From Bacillus sp. KH172YL63 (GTDB taxonomy: Bacteria > Bacillota > Bacilli > Bacillales > Bacillaceae_B), in NCBI RefSeq assembly GCF_011398925.1, contig NZ_AP022842.1, forward strand, positions 3,594,001-3,658,000: DNA of 64,000 bases, read 5' to 3'. The notes beneath the pieces were generated by a model that had not been told where the DNA came from, searched no databases, and saw nothing but the letters and a program-made list of their open reading frames with translations. Below, piece after piece: positions 40,590-49,542 of the stretch; the first letter of the stretch is position 1; each line of letters starts with the position of its first letter. The position numbers and the translations under genes were made by a program.

Positions 40590-42233
40590 ATGTCGAAAAA
40601 GAAATTAGTCAGTTTAGCACTAGGTACTTCTCTCGTATTCAGCGCCTCATTTACGGGTGCATCCGCATTTGCTCAGTCTTCTGATTCAATCACTTCGAAA
40701 ATGGACATCCATCAAAAGGTCATGAATATAGATAAAAAAGGACCTAGCTTCTTATCTGGCAAACTATCAAAAGGTTTTGTAAAGAACGATAAAGACGTCA
40801 AACAATTCCTGAAAGACAATAAAGAGCTTTTCGCTGTCGATCCTCATTCTGAGTTGACATTACTTGAAAAGACGACGGATGACCTGGGGATGTCCCACTA
40901 CAAGTTCACCCAATCGGTCAACGGCGTGCCTGTTGACGGTGCCATCTTCATCGTTCATACCAATAAGCAGAATGAAGTGACGGCTACGACCGGTCAACTT
41001 TATAAAGAAGCTTCCAAAAAAGTAACGAAGACAAAATCAAAAATCAATCAAAAGTCAGCCACGGATCTGGCGTGGAAGCATATCGGTGTATCGAAGGCAG
41101 ATACAGTGGCAGGTTCTCATGATGACCATGCCATCGATGCCCCTAAAGACAGCAAGGTAGAAAGCACGACGGAAAAGAATGAACTCGTGGTCCACCAAAA
41201 AGATGGAAAGTTCTCACTTGCTTATAAAGTGCAGCTTCAATTCATCGAACCTTATGGTGCCAACTGGCAAATTTACGTAGATGCGAAGGACGGTTCTATC
41301 CTGGAATCTTATAATGCGGTCACTGAGGGAGCGACTACCGGTTACGGTTATGGGGTTTTAGATGACTATAAAGATCTTAATACTTATTATTCAAACGGTA
41401 CTTATTACTTATATGATGTGACGAAACCAATGAATGGCGTCATCGAAACCCGTACCGCTCAAAATGGTTCGAGCCTGCCTGGCAGCTATACCGTTGACAG
41501 CAACAACGCATGGACTGCTTATTCCCAAGCGGCTGAAGTAGACGCACATGCATATGCCGGTCAAGTGTATGACTACTATAAAAACACGCATAACCGCAAC
41601 AGTTATGACAATAACGGTGCAACGATCCGTTCGACCGTCCACTACGGATCGAATTACAACAACGCGTTCTGGAATGGTTCACAGATGGTTTATGGTGACG
41701 GGGACGGTACTACTTTCACTTCCCTTTCAGGCGCATTGGACGTTGTCGCTCATGAATTGACTCATGCTGTTACAGAGCGTACGGCTGGATTACAGTACCA
41801 AAATCAATCCGGGGCATTGAATGAATCATTCTCAGATGTATTCGGATACTTCCTTGATCCGACAGATTATTTATTAGGTGAAGATATTTATACGCCAGGC
41901 GTTTCCGGAGATGCGCTTCGCAGTCTTTCCAACCCTACTCAATATGGACAGCCTGCCCATATGAGTAACTATGTGAACACCACTTCCGATAACGGAGGCG
42001 TTCATACGAATTCAGGTATCCCGAACAAAGCGGCTTATAATACGATCTCAAGCATTGGTAAAGCAAAAGCCGAAAAAATTTACTACCGTGCACTGACTGT
42101 TTACTTAACTCCGACAAGTAACTTCAGCTATGCCCGTGCAGCCCTTCTTCAATCAGCCGCAGATCTTTACGGCAGCGGCAGTGCGACATATAACTCCGTA
42201 AAATCAGCTTGGGATGCTGTTGGAGTGTATTAA
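40590..42233 (+). CDS. Secreted M4 neutral metalloprotease (bacillolysin/thermolysin type)
   Basis: A 547-residue prepro-enzyme. The signal peptide ends around ASAFAQ. A propeptide of FTP and PepSY type occupies about 30-240 ([42 protein letters not shown]). The mature enzyme carries zinc site His388-Glu389-x-x-His392, third ligand Glu412 (24 residues after the first His, as in thermolysin), and [15 protein letters not shown] with the catalytic His. It digests extracellular protein and is usually made in transition phase. Single gene with promoter and terminator. Confidence 0.96.
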   Translation: MSKKKLVSLALGTSLVFSASFTGASAFAQSSDSITSKMDIHQKVMNIDKKGPSFLSGKLSKGFVKNDKDVKQFLKDNKELFAVDPHSELTLLEKTTDDLGMSHYKFTQSVNGVPVDGAIFIVHTNKQNEVTATTGQLYKEASKKVTKTKSKINQKSATDLAWKHIGVSKADTVAGSHDDHAIDAPKDSKVESTTEKNELVVHQKDGKFSLAYKVQLQFIEPYGANWQIYVDAKDGSILESYNAVTEGATTGYGYGVLDDYKDLNTYYSNGTYYLYDVTKPMNGVIETRTAQNGSSLPGSYTVDSNNAWTAYSQAAEVDAHAYAGQVYDYYKNTHNRNSYDNNGATIRSTVHYGSNYNNAFWNGSQMVYGDGDGTTFTSLSGALDVVAHELTHAVTERTAGLQYQNQSGALNESFSDVFGYFLDPTDYLLGEDIYTPGVSGDALRSLSNPTQYGQPAHMSNYVNTTSDNGGVHTNSGIPNKAAYNTISSIGKAKAEKIYYRALTVYLTPTSNFSYARAALLQSAADLYGSGSATYNSVKSAWDAVGVY

Positions 42234-42253
42234 AACAAACGTATCATCCAGAT

Positions 42254-42284
42254 AAAAGTCGTCCTTTACGGGACGGCTTTTTTG
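42254..42284 (+). terminator. Terminator of the protease gene
   Basis: AAAGTCGTCC / GGACGGCTTT stem followed by TTTTG. Confidence 0.85.
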
Positions 42285-42403
42285 TCTCCTGACTAATATT
42301 TTGAAAATTCTTTCATAAAACCTAACCAAAACTTCCATTTAACCGATATAATAAATATAGGTACAATGTCACACTGCCGATCCTTTATGAAGGAGGGATG
42401 TTC

Positions 42404-43492
42404 ATGTTGGAGCCTTTATTCATAAATGTGTGTATTTTCATCACATTCCTTTATTTCGCTGGTATCATCATGAGGAATCACCGCAAGATCCCCGTTCCCC
42501 TCTCTTTATTAATGGGAATGTTCTCGGGTGTGCTTGGGCTTATCATCATGAACTTCTCCATCCCTTTGAACGACAATACGATCGTTGATTTAAGGCATCT
42601 GGCAACTGTCGCATCGGCCATTTACATTGGATGGATCCCGGCCCTGATTTCAGCCATCATCATCTCTGCAGGGCGGATAATCATGTTTGGCGTAACGCCT
42701 CAGGCAATCGTTGCCGGGGTAGGAATGCTGTTGATCGGCATTCTGACAAGCTTCATGACAAAGCTTTCGTTTCAGAACCTCTACAGGATGCAAAGTATGA
42801 ACATTGTCAGCCTGATCATCATATTTTTTGCTCTATGGATCAATGTCGGACTGAGCGTCACAATGATGATCATCCCTTTTCATGCAGCGACTTCCATCAT
42901 TGCAGGGTTTATCTTCTACTCCATAGCAGAACAGATCAAGCGCTCAAATGAGCAATATCAAATGCTGAAACAAAGCGCGACAAAAGATTTCCTGACGAGC
43001 CTTAACAACGTGCGACAGTTCGACGTCAGCTATAATCAGGCGTTAAAGGATGCGAAGGAAAGACAGGAAAAACTCTCCTTCCTCTTGATCGATATAGATA
43101 ACTTTAAGTCGGTAAATGATACGTACGGTCACCAAGCCGGCGATGACGTATTGAAGGAGCTCGGCAAAGTACTTCCCCTCCACTCCAGGACATTTGATAT
43201 CGTATCAAGAAACGGTGGGGAGGAATTCAGTATCCTGCTGCTCGATTGTCCACATAAACATGCCATGGTGATTGCAGAAAGAATCAGGAAAGCCGTGGAG
43301 GGGCATGAATTCCCTATCCATTCTCAGGAAGTACTTCATATCACCGTATCGATTGGTGTTTCAACCTTCCCTGATACGGTTGCACCTGAAAATGAAGAGA
43401 TATTTGAGCAAGCAGATAAAGCGCTCTACCTAGCTAAACGGACCGGACGAAATAAAGTATGTGACTTCCAGATGGTCCAGGCTACAACTTGA
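42404..43492 (+). CDS. Membrane diguanylate cyclase (5TMR-LYT + GGDEF, DgcK-like)
   Basis: A 362-residue protein. Residues 1-185 form a six-helix membrane sensor of the 5TMR-LYT type (PVPLSLLMGMFSGVLGLIIMNF, VDLRHLATVASAIYIGW). The GGDEF domain starts at DFLTSLNNVRQFD, with LLIDIDNFKSVNDTYGHQAGDDVL and active site RNGGEEFSIL. An RTFD I-site lies five residues before GGEEF, so product inhibition by c-di-GMP is likely. The architecture and length match B. subtilis DgcK (YhcK). AAGGAGGG precedes the ATG at 42404; the ATG at 42398 is directly against that site. Synthesises c-di-GMP from two GTP. Confidence 0.92.
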   Translation: MLEPLFINVCIFITFLYFAGIIMRNHRKIPVPLSLLMGMFSGVLGLIIMNFSIPLNDNTIVDLRHLATVASAIYIGWIPALISAIIISAGRIIMFGVTPQAIVAGVGMLLIGILTSFMTKLSFQNLYRMQSMNIVSLIIIFFALWINVGLSVTMMIIPFHAATSIIAGFIFYSIAEQIKRSNEQYQMLKQSATKDFLTSLNNVRQFDVSYNQALKDAKERQEKLSFLLIDIDNFKSVNDTYGHQAGDDVLKELGKVLPLHSRTFDIVSRNGGEEFSILLLDCPHKHAMVIAERIRKAVEGHEFPIHSQEVLHITVSIGVSTFPDTVAPENEEIFEQADKALYLAKRTGRNKVCDFQMVQATT

Positions 43493-43547
43493 TATCAACC
43501 GACAGCATTCAGCAGCTTTTCCCAGGAAATGATGGTGAATGTTGTCT

Positions 43548-43610
43548 AAAATCAAAAAATCCGTACACATTCGAATCTCTTCAATGAATGTGTACGGATT
43601 TTTTGATTTT
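43548..43610. terminator. Very strong bidirectional terminator
   Basis: A 25-bp perfect stem AAAATCAAAAAATCCGTACA... / ...TGTACGGATTTTTTGATTTT between converging genes. The inner ATCCG/CGGAT with A/T tracts resembles the TCCGAACG hairpins at 13.25, 28.6 and 52.8 kb. Confidence 0.92.
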
Positions 43611-43636
43611 CCAGCAGTGCAACGCGTGGCAACAGC

Positions 43637-44584
43637 TTAGGACTGCCGCACAAAGGGGAGCGTCATGCACCTGATTCCTCCCCCGCCCTTCTCAAGTTCA
43701 TTCACATTGACTTCGATCAACTTCTTCCCTTTCAACTTCGGATGGTCATTCAAGATATTTTTATTCGCTTTCGTACTGATCAGAAGGGTTTCCGGATCAA
43801 TGTTCAGGAAGTTGATGTCAGCGACCGTATGCTTGATTTTATCCGTCCATAGCAGGTCGAAGCCGTGTCGGCGGATGAATTCTTCCATCATCGTGTATCT
43901 TCCCCCACTTTCAGTGATGACCTGTACAGGGAACAGTCTCATATAGCTCTTTGCGATCAGAAGCTCCGGCCCGGCTACATTGCAGTTCATGTCCAGGTGC
44001 ATCGTTTCGCCTGTCCGGGGCAGATCGATGATGCCGATCTCGGAAAATCCAGCCTCGAATATGCTCTTTTTTAATTTCTCCACGCTTTCTATACTGGTCC
44101 TGAGGCCTGTATTGATGAAGACCACATCTCTGCTCAGAATGAATACATCCCCATTCTCCAACGCTTTCAATGAATTGTTGTTCCTGATGGAAAACGTATC
44201 TTCTTTAAACCAGCTTTGAAACAGTTCATGGCTTTGAATATATTCCGGCGCCCTCATCGTGATCCCGGCCTCTCCCGGTATCACCTTATTGCCATAGACG
44301 CAGGCCAGATCCCTGACAAATACCCGGTTGATCAGCTGTGTGCTCAACTCTGCCTCTTCCCCTTGAAGGAAATCGGCATAATCGATCACTTCCACGCCTG
44401 CATCTTTCATCGCCTTTTTCATTTCTTCATGATTTTCCTTCGCTTTTTCCTGTTTCACAGGCTTTTCCCAGCCTACATAATCTGCGGTCCGCTGATCGGG
44501 GATATCATTTGAAGAGGGGGAGCAGACGAGTACCGTCTTTAATTCCCCGTGTTCACTCCAGCAGTTCGGATTGATTTTCACCAT
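43637..44584 (-). CDS. Arginine-deiminase/DDAH-family amidinohydrolase
   Basis: A 315-residue guanidino-group hydrolase or transferase fold. FVRD (Arg91, Asp92), ENGDV (Glu143, Asp146), MHLDM (His196, Asp198) and the nucleophile Cys306 in GGGGIRCMTLPF mark an intact active site. It differs from the 18506 gene by length and many surface segments (for example the PDQRTADYVGWEKPVKQ insertion), so the two are distinct paralogues. It is not in an arc operon. An APC amino-acid permease gene is divergent from it, and the pair may take up and convert an arginine-like compound. The substrate is unknown. Confidence 0.85.
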   Translation of the reverse strand: MVKINPNCWSEHGELKTVLVCSPSSNDIPDQRTADYVGWEKPVKQEKAKENHEEMKKAMKDAGVEVIDYADFLQGEEAELSTQLINRVFVRDLACVYGNKVIPGEAGITMRAPEYIQSHELFQSWFKEDTFSIRNNNSLKALENGDVFILSRDVVFINTGLRTSIESVEKLKKSIFEAGFSEIGIIDLPRTGETMHLDMNCNVAGPELLIAKSYMRLFPVQVITESGGRYTMMEEFIRRHGFDLLWTDKIKHTVADINFLNIDPETLLISTKANKNILNDHPKLKGKKLIEVNVNELEKGGGGIRCMTLPFVRQS

Positions 44585-44700
44585 CGGAAAGCCTCCTTGT
44601 ATTCTCTCCCCATTACTTTCTCCTTTCCTATCGTAATCAATCCATCAACCTTCACATAATTCGCCGGTTGCCGCGCAAGACTATGGAGGGAAAAGGTCAG

Positions 44701-46017
44701 GTGAAAATGATGAGCAAATGTACAAACGAAACAAATCTTACATGGTGGAAGCTTTCCTTCATCGGTGTGGGCTGCATCATCGGGACAGGCTATTTCCTCG
44801 GTTCCGCCATCCCGATCCAGCGGGCAGGATCCCCGGTCATGATTGCCTATTTAGTGGCCGGTATCGGTACATGGATGGTATTCCAGGCACTGGCCAAAAT
44901 GACAGCAGATCATCCTGAAAAAGGCTCGTTCCGCACTTATTCAAAGAATGCCTATGGAAGATGGGCCGGATTTTGTACCGGGTGGGTGTATTGGTCTGCA
45001 GAAATGCTGATCATGGGAAGCCAGTTGACCGCCCTCGGGCTCTTTGCACGATTCTGGTATCCAGGGATTCCCCTCTGGGTTTTCACTGCCGGCTTTGCCT
45101 GCCTTGGATTGTTGATCATCCTGATGGGCGTTCAGAAAGTGGAACAGATGGAGAATCTGTTTGGGATGATGAAGCTGTCTGCGATTGTGATGTTCGTCAT
45201 CATCGCCATTGCCGGCCTCTTCGGCTTGCTTGGGGAAGGGTCTGCCGGCGGAATCACGTCCCCTGTGACCGAATGGTTTCCAAAGGGGGGCAAAGGATTA
45301 TGGCTTGCGCTTTTGTTTGCGTTTTACGGCTTCGGTGGGATTGAGGTGATGGGACTGATGGCAAGGGAACTGAAAGATCCACATGATGCACCGAAATCAG
45401 GCAATATCATGCTTTTGGTTCTCACGGTTCTTTATCTTCTTTCGTTTTATTTTGTTCTGAAGCTTGTGCCTGTGAGCAAGGTCACGGCCGATGAAAGTCC
45501 ATTCCTTACCGCACTGAAACAGTATGATCTTCCCTGGGTGCCCCATATATTCAACTCGATTTTGATCATTGCCGGGTTTTCTACCATGGTAGCTTCCCTC
45601 TATGCGGTCACAACGATGCTCGTGGCCCTTGCAGAGGAAGGGGATGCGCCTTTTGTGTTTGCGAAAAAAGGCAGGATGAGCGTCCCGCTTCCTGCCTTCG
45701 GTTTAACCACCCTGGTTGTTTTTGTATCCATCGTGGTCGCGATGCTGCTGCCGGAGAGGCTTTTTGAATATATCACGACTGCGGCGGGACTTATGCTCTT
45801 GTACACATGGCTTTTTATCCTCGCTTCTTTCCATAAGCTTCTATGTCATTCAGTCTGGGATACTACAAAGGCAGTACTCCCGGCCCTTCTCATATTGGTC
45901 GCCATCAGCGGCACCCTCCTCGAACCGGTAAGCCGGATCGCCTTCATCGTCAGCATTGGGATGCTCCTGTTGATTGGTGTTGCAGCCTTCATAAAAGGAA
46001 AAAGAGCTAAAGCATGA
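44701..46017 (+). CDS. APC-superfamily amino acid permease
   Basis: A ~438-residue transporter with twelve helices. The helix 1 signature is FIGVGCIIGTGYFLGSAIPIQ, followed by GSPVMIAYLVAGIGTWMVFQALA and the helix 6-7 phrase AFYGFGGIEVMGLMARELKDPH, typical of amino acid-polyamine-organocation carriers of the AAT family. Substrate unassigned. Start uncertain: GTG 44701 has GGAGGG 10 bases upstream, while ATG 44707 and 44710 follow an AGGTG. It is divergent from the amidinohydrolase gene, suggesting a guanidino compound or arginine as substrate. Confidence 0.85.
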   Translation: MKMMSKCTNETNLTWWKLSFIGVGCIIGTGYFLGSAIPIQRAGSPVMIAYLVAGIGTWMVFQALAKMTADHPEKGSFRTYSKNAYGRWAGFCTGWVYWSAEMLIMGSQLTALGLFARFWYPGIPLWVFTAGFACLGLLIILMGVQKVEQMENLFGMMKLSAIVMFVIIAIAGLFGLLGEGSAGGITSPVTEWFPKGGKGLWLALLFAFYGFGGIEVMGLMARELKDPHDAPKSGNIMLLVLTVLYLLSFYFVLKLVPVSKVTADESPFLTALKQYDLPWVPHIFNSILIIAGFSTMVASLYAVTTMLVALAEEGDAPFVFAKKGRMSVPLPAFGLTTLVVFVSIVVAMLLPERLFEYITTAAGLMLLYTWLFILASFHKLLCHSVWDTTKAVLPALLILVAISGTLLEPVSRIAFIVSIGMLLLIGVAAFIKGKRAKA

Positions 46018-46038
46018 ACCCTTTAGCTCTTGATTTTT
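46002..46038. terminator. Bidirectional terminator around the permease stop codon
   Basis: AAGAGCTAAAG / CTTTAGCTCTT (46002-46031) plus GATTTTTTT. The permease stop codon lies in the loop. Confidence 0.85.
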
Positions 46039-46763
46039 TTATGCTTATTCATAAATGGACATTTGCTCATAGAGGACTCATCATCACTGAGATAATATTG
46101 TTTCCACTCGTGATTATCCTCCTGACCGTACCACTTCAGGCTCGGATGCGGTTCCTGTTCATCAAACTCATGAAGCCGCTTGCGGATGACCTTCTTTAAC
46201 TTTTGGCCGAATGAAGTGGAAGCATTGATTTCATCAAATACCCAGCGGGGCTGGAACGCCAACAGGAAATAAGGGAAATGGCGGCTCTTGCGCAGCGTAT
46301 GGGCAGGGGTTGCACAGAAGGCAAAATACGGTTCACCATCAAAGCAAAATTCCCATGTGTGATCATGGGGATCAAGGGCGATATCATCCGGCCAGGGCCC
46401 TTCGTCAAGTTCATGGACCCGGTTTAACAGCTCCCAAAATACATGTTGATAAGATTCAACTGAGTCCCCATCCATTTCACGGGAATCGAAGAATACGACA
46501 AGTGATGCATAATGACCTGTATCCCTCGATACTTCTCCATATTGTTTAAGGATGGACGCCACCGCTTGCGACGCTTCTTCCTGTCTCGGATCTCCTGCGA
46601 AACCGTATCGCAATGTATCAGTCTGATAGCCCTGTTTTCCAGGTACGCATGGATAAGGATGCGCTTCATCCAACATCAATGCGGAAAAATGGTGAAAGGC
46701 CGATTGCTGCCATGGGGTGAGTTCTTTCATATGTTGCTCAATCCAGCTTTTTGAACATAACAT
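46023..46763 (-). CDS. FPC/CPF-motif protein of the YqcI/YcgG family
   Basis: A 246-residue soluble protein. HPYPCVPGKQG near residue 37 is the FPC-like motif, and KCPFMNKHKK at the C-terminus is the CPF motif that names the family. Between them are FFDSREMDGDSVESYQHVFWELLNRVHELD and FFAFQPRW-like aromatic segments (FLLAFQPRWVFDEIN). B. subtilis YqcI and YcgG are members; the function is unknown. The two separated Cys-Pro motifs may meet in space to bind a metal or haem (inference). Converges on the APC permease gene with a shared terminator. Confidence 0.85.
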   Translation of the reverse strand: MLCSKSWIEQHMKELTPWQQSAFHHFSALMLDEAHPYPCVPGKQGYQTDTLRYGFAGDPRQEEASQAVASILKQYGEVSRDTGHYASLVVFFDSREMDGDSVESYQHVFWELLNRVHELDEGPWPDDIALDPHDHTWEFCFDGEPYFAFCATPAHTLRKSRHFPYFLLAFQPRWVFDEINASTSFGQKLKKVIRKRLHEFDEQEPHPSLKWYGQEDNHEWKQYYLSDDESSMSKCPFMNKHKKIKS

Positions 46764-46825
46764 AGTCGATCCCTCCTAAGGATTACTCATTTATCCTATT
46801 AGGAGGGTGGAGGCCGGGTGTCTGT

Positions 46826-47455
46826 CTAGCCGAAGATTACCAGGCAGGCCTGGACACCGAAGTAGATGCCGAACCCCATTAAGATGAGGCCAGAGATGAT
46901 GGATATAACACGAAGGATCCTGGGACTGACGAGTTTCCTCGCACCTGTTGCCACGCCCGCCATCGTCACATCCCATATCGTGATGCCGAGGAAGATCCCC
47001 ATGCTGTATAGAAACAGTTGACCGGTCTGATAAGAGCTTGCTGAATGTGCCAGTATCGATCCGTATATCCCGAGCCAGAATATGATGCTGAGCGGGTTGG
47101 AAATCGCCATGAAGAATCCTGTCCGAAATGCCTTACCCTTCGTTTCACTTTCATGGTGATCAGATTTGGTGGTGATGCCCCCGGCGTTTTGGATACTTTC
47201 AATTCCCGTGTACGTCAGGATCAAGAAGCCAAAAGTCCACAGCAATAACTTTATCGCCGGTGTATCGATGAACTGGGCGACACCGAAATAGATGAGGAGC
47301 ATGAAAATGCCGTCGGCAACCATTCCTCCCACTCCAACCAGCCATGCATGAAAGAATCCAAAGCGGATTCCCTTGTCCAACTGTGCGGCATTGATCGGTC
47401 CCATCGGCGCAGACAGGGATAAACCTAACACGATATAGCTGATGAATATACTCAT
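46826..47455 (-). CDS. LysE/RhtB-family amino acid exporter
   Basis: A 209-residue protein with six helices. The family start is YIVLGLSLSAPMGPINAAQLDKGIRFGFFHAWLVGVGGMVADG, followed by NPLSIIFWLGIYGSILA. It exports basic or neutral amino acids, or similar metabolites, by proton antiport. It carries its own start region 62 bases downstream of the FPC/CPF gene's start on the same strand, so the two may be separate transcripts. Substrate not assignable. Confidence 0.9.
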   Translation of the reverse strand: MSIFISYIVLGLSLSAPMGPINAAQLDKGIRFGFFHAWLVGVGGMVADGIFMLLIYFGVAQFIDTPAIKLLLWTFGFLILTYTGIESIQNAGGITTKSDHHESETKGKAFRTGFFMAISNPLSIIFWLGIYGSILAHSASSYQTGQLFLYSMGIFLGITIWDVTMAGVATGARKLVSPRILRVISIISGLILMGFGIYFGVQACLVIFG

Positions 47456-47600
47456 TTCAAACCACCTTCACATTGACTTCTCCCTATTGTATTCGGACAG
47501 GCCGGGAAGTAGTAGACCCCTGTACGGGAAATCATACATATTTTCACCCTTTAAGGTTAATCTAATCATCGATGCCACACCCAAACAAGGAGGAACACCT

Positions 47601-48233
47601 ATGCTCAACCAAAATCAACCGAATGGAGCGCCCGGAACTCAACCGCCGCCTGATATGATGACTGCAACAAGCAGGGATCACGGCGGCCATGAGCTTTACG
47701 ATGCCCATGAAGTCATCGCCGGTATCATCAGTTTGCTGGACCAATATCAAATGTACAACCAATACATCCAAGATCCGGAATTAAAAGATATTTCCATGCG
47801 CCAGTCTGCATTTGTGACGACGATGTACAACTCGATCGTCGAAAGCTTTTCGACCGGACATGACCCCAAGGTCCCGACACAAACCTACTGTATGACTCAG
47901 GATCACACCACAACTTACGGCATCAAGCCCGGACCGCCAAAAAAACCGAACGCATCGGTCAGCGAGCTGTCTGATAAAGGATTGTCGGCGTATATGCTTG
48001 GTCAGACAAAATCCCTTGCATCACTACTTGCCATGACTGCCCTTGAAATGACCAATCCGGTACTCCGCCGTGTCGTCGCAGACAGTGTACCGAACTTCAT
48101 AGAGATGAGTTATGAAATTTTCCTGTATCAAAATAAGCACGGATATTATCAGGTCCCTCAGTTAAATGCCCAGGATATGAACCTGATGCTCCAGAGTTAT
48201 ACACCGGTACCGATTCAACATCCGCCTCAGTGA
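47601..48233 (+). CDS. CotF-domain spore coat protein
   Basis: A 210-residue protein. After a Pro/Gln leader (LNQNQPNGAPGTQPPPDMM) come HELYDAHEVIAGIISLLDQYQMY, KDISMRQSAFVTTMYNSIVESF and LMTALEMTNPVLRRVVADSVPNFIEMSYEIFLYQNKHGYYQVPQL. These are the doubled CotF-type helical hairpins of a ferritin-like coat protein. AAGGAGGAACACCT precedes the ATG at 47601; the open frame upstream lacks a site. Expected in the outer spore layers. Confidence 0.82.
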   Translation: MLNQNQPNGAPGTQPPPDMMTATSRDHGGHELYDAHEVIAGIISLLDQYQMYNQYIQDPELKDISMRQSAFVTTMYNSIVESFSTGHDPKVPTQTYCMTQDHTTTYGIKPGPPKKPNASVSELSDKGLSAYMLGQTKSLASLLAMTALEMTNPVLRRVVADSVPNFIEMSYEIFLYQNKHGYYQVPQLNAQDMNLMLQSYTPVPIQHPPQ

Positions 48234-48238
48234 CACCA

Positions 48239-48270
48239 GAACGCCTGCATGTCCTATATGCAGGCGTTCA
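48239..48270 (+). terminator. Terminator of the CotF-family gene
   Basis: GAACGCCTGCAT / ATGCAGGCGTTC stem with a short T tract (ATCTT). Confidence 0.65.
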
Positions 48271-48305
48271 TCTTGAAAGAAAAGCGTATAGAGGTACTGT
48301 ACGCT

Positions 48306-49502
48306 TTATAAGACTGCTCTTTTAGGTTCGATATAATCCAACCCGAAGTGCATATGAAGGATCCTCGCCGCCTTTTCAACAGCCTGCCGGTCGACCAGGG
48401 CACTCAAGCCGACTGGAGACTCCCAGACCGATACCTTGTCGATATGATAATCATGAAACACATTGGTCACTTTCTCCTGTATTTCAGGCGGAGATTGGAT
48501 GCGTCCGATCACGCAGACCTTTGACAAGTCATGGCATACTTCCACATGGGTGTAGCTCCGGCTGTATTGCTTTATGATGGTTTGGACTTCACGGATATCC
48601 TCATCCTTCACAATTAAAACAATCGTTCCACCGCGTTTGATCAGATCCGTCTCTATATGGTGGGAATCAAGATCATAAAGGATCAATGACTCGCCTCCAT
48701 CACAGCCATGGATGGTGAGCACCGATACACTCTCCTGATGTGCGACCCCTACGATCGCTTCCTGTCTCTGTGCACGGCCACTGATGACGGTTCCCCTGCT
48801 TTCTTTCAGACTGGAACGAACAACGACCGGCACATCGTATTCCCGTGCATGCTTGATTGCCCTCGGATGAAGGACGGTTGCCCCCATCGTAGCGAACGTG
48901 AGCATTTCATTATAGGATAAGCGTTCAATCTTTGCTGCATGGGGCACCACCCTCGGATCAGCCGTATAAACCCCATCTACATCCGTATATATATCACATC
49001 TTTCCGCTTTCAGGGCTGAAGCGAGAGCAGCCGCCGTCGTATCCGATCCTCCCCTTCCCAATGTCGTCAGTTCTCCCGCTGCCGTTACACCCTGGAAACC
49101 TGCCACAATGACGATCCTTCCCTCTGCTAACTCTCCCCGGACCCTGCTTGTATCGATGGAAGTAATCTTGGCGTTGCCGTGCACATCATCCGTTACAATG
49201 CCCGCCTGACGGCCAGTCAGGGATACGGCTTGCTGCCCTTTTTGCTGCAGGGCCATTGCGAGCAAGGATATCGTCACTTGTTCACCTGTTGCAAGGAGCA
49301 TATCCATCTCCCTTTTCCCCGGATCGTTAGAGAGTTCCCCGGCGAGCTTTACGAGGGTATCGGTCGTTTTTGCCATGGCGGAAACGACGACGACCACATC
49401 ATGACCCTTTTGTCTTTCTTTCAACACAAGACCTGCGACCCGTTTTATGCGATCAGCCGAACCTACAGAAGTCCCGCCGTATTTCTGAACAATGATACTC
49501 AA
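48306..49502 (-). CDS. lysC: Aspartate kinase, LysC type
   Basis: A 398-residue kinase that phosphorylates L-aspartate, the first step to lysine, threonine and methionine. The N-terminal kinase domain is IIVQKYGGTSVGSADRIKRVA, REMDMLLATGEQVTISLLAMAL, GFQGVTAAGELTTLGRGGSDTTA, with DIYTDVDGVYTADPRVV. Two C-terminal ACT domains follow for feedback by an end-product amino acid (VAHQESVSVLTIHG, KVCVIGRIQSPPE). The build matches B. subtilis LysC and not DapG. Here it sits 40 bases downstream of hom, behind the S-box leader. Methionine supply (SAM), not lysine, therefore seems to set its transcription. Confidence 0.88.
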   Translation of the reverse strand: MSIIVQKYGGTSVGSADRIKRVAGLVLKERQKGHDVVVVVSAMAKTTDTLVKLAGELSNDPGKREMDMLLATGEQVTISLLAMALQQKGQQAVSLTGRQAGIVTDDVHGNAKITSIDTSRVRGELAEGRIVIVAGFQGVTAAGELTTLGRGGSDTTAAALASALKAERCDIYTDVDGVYTADPRVVPHAAKIERLSYNEMLTFATMGATVLHPRAIKHAREYDVPVVVRSSLKESRGTVISGRAQRQEAIVGVAHQESVSVLTIHGCDGGESLILYDLDSHHIETDLIKRGGTIVLIVKDEDIREVQTIIKQYSRSYTHVEVCHDLSKVCVIGRIQSPPEIQEKVTNVFHDYHIDKVSVWESPVGLSALVDRQAVEKAARILHMHFGLDYIEPKRAVL

Positions 49503-49542
49503 TGCTACCCCTACCTTCCATCAGATCTATTTTTATTTAAAA

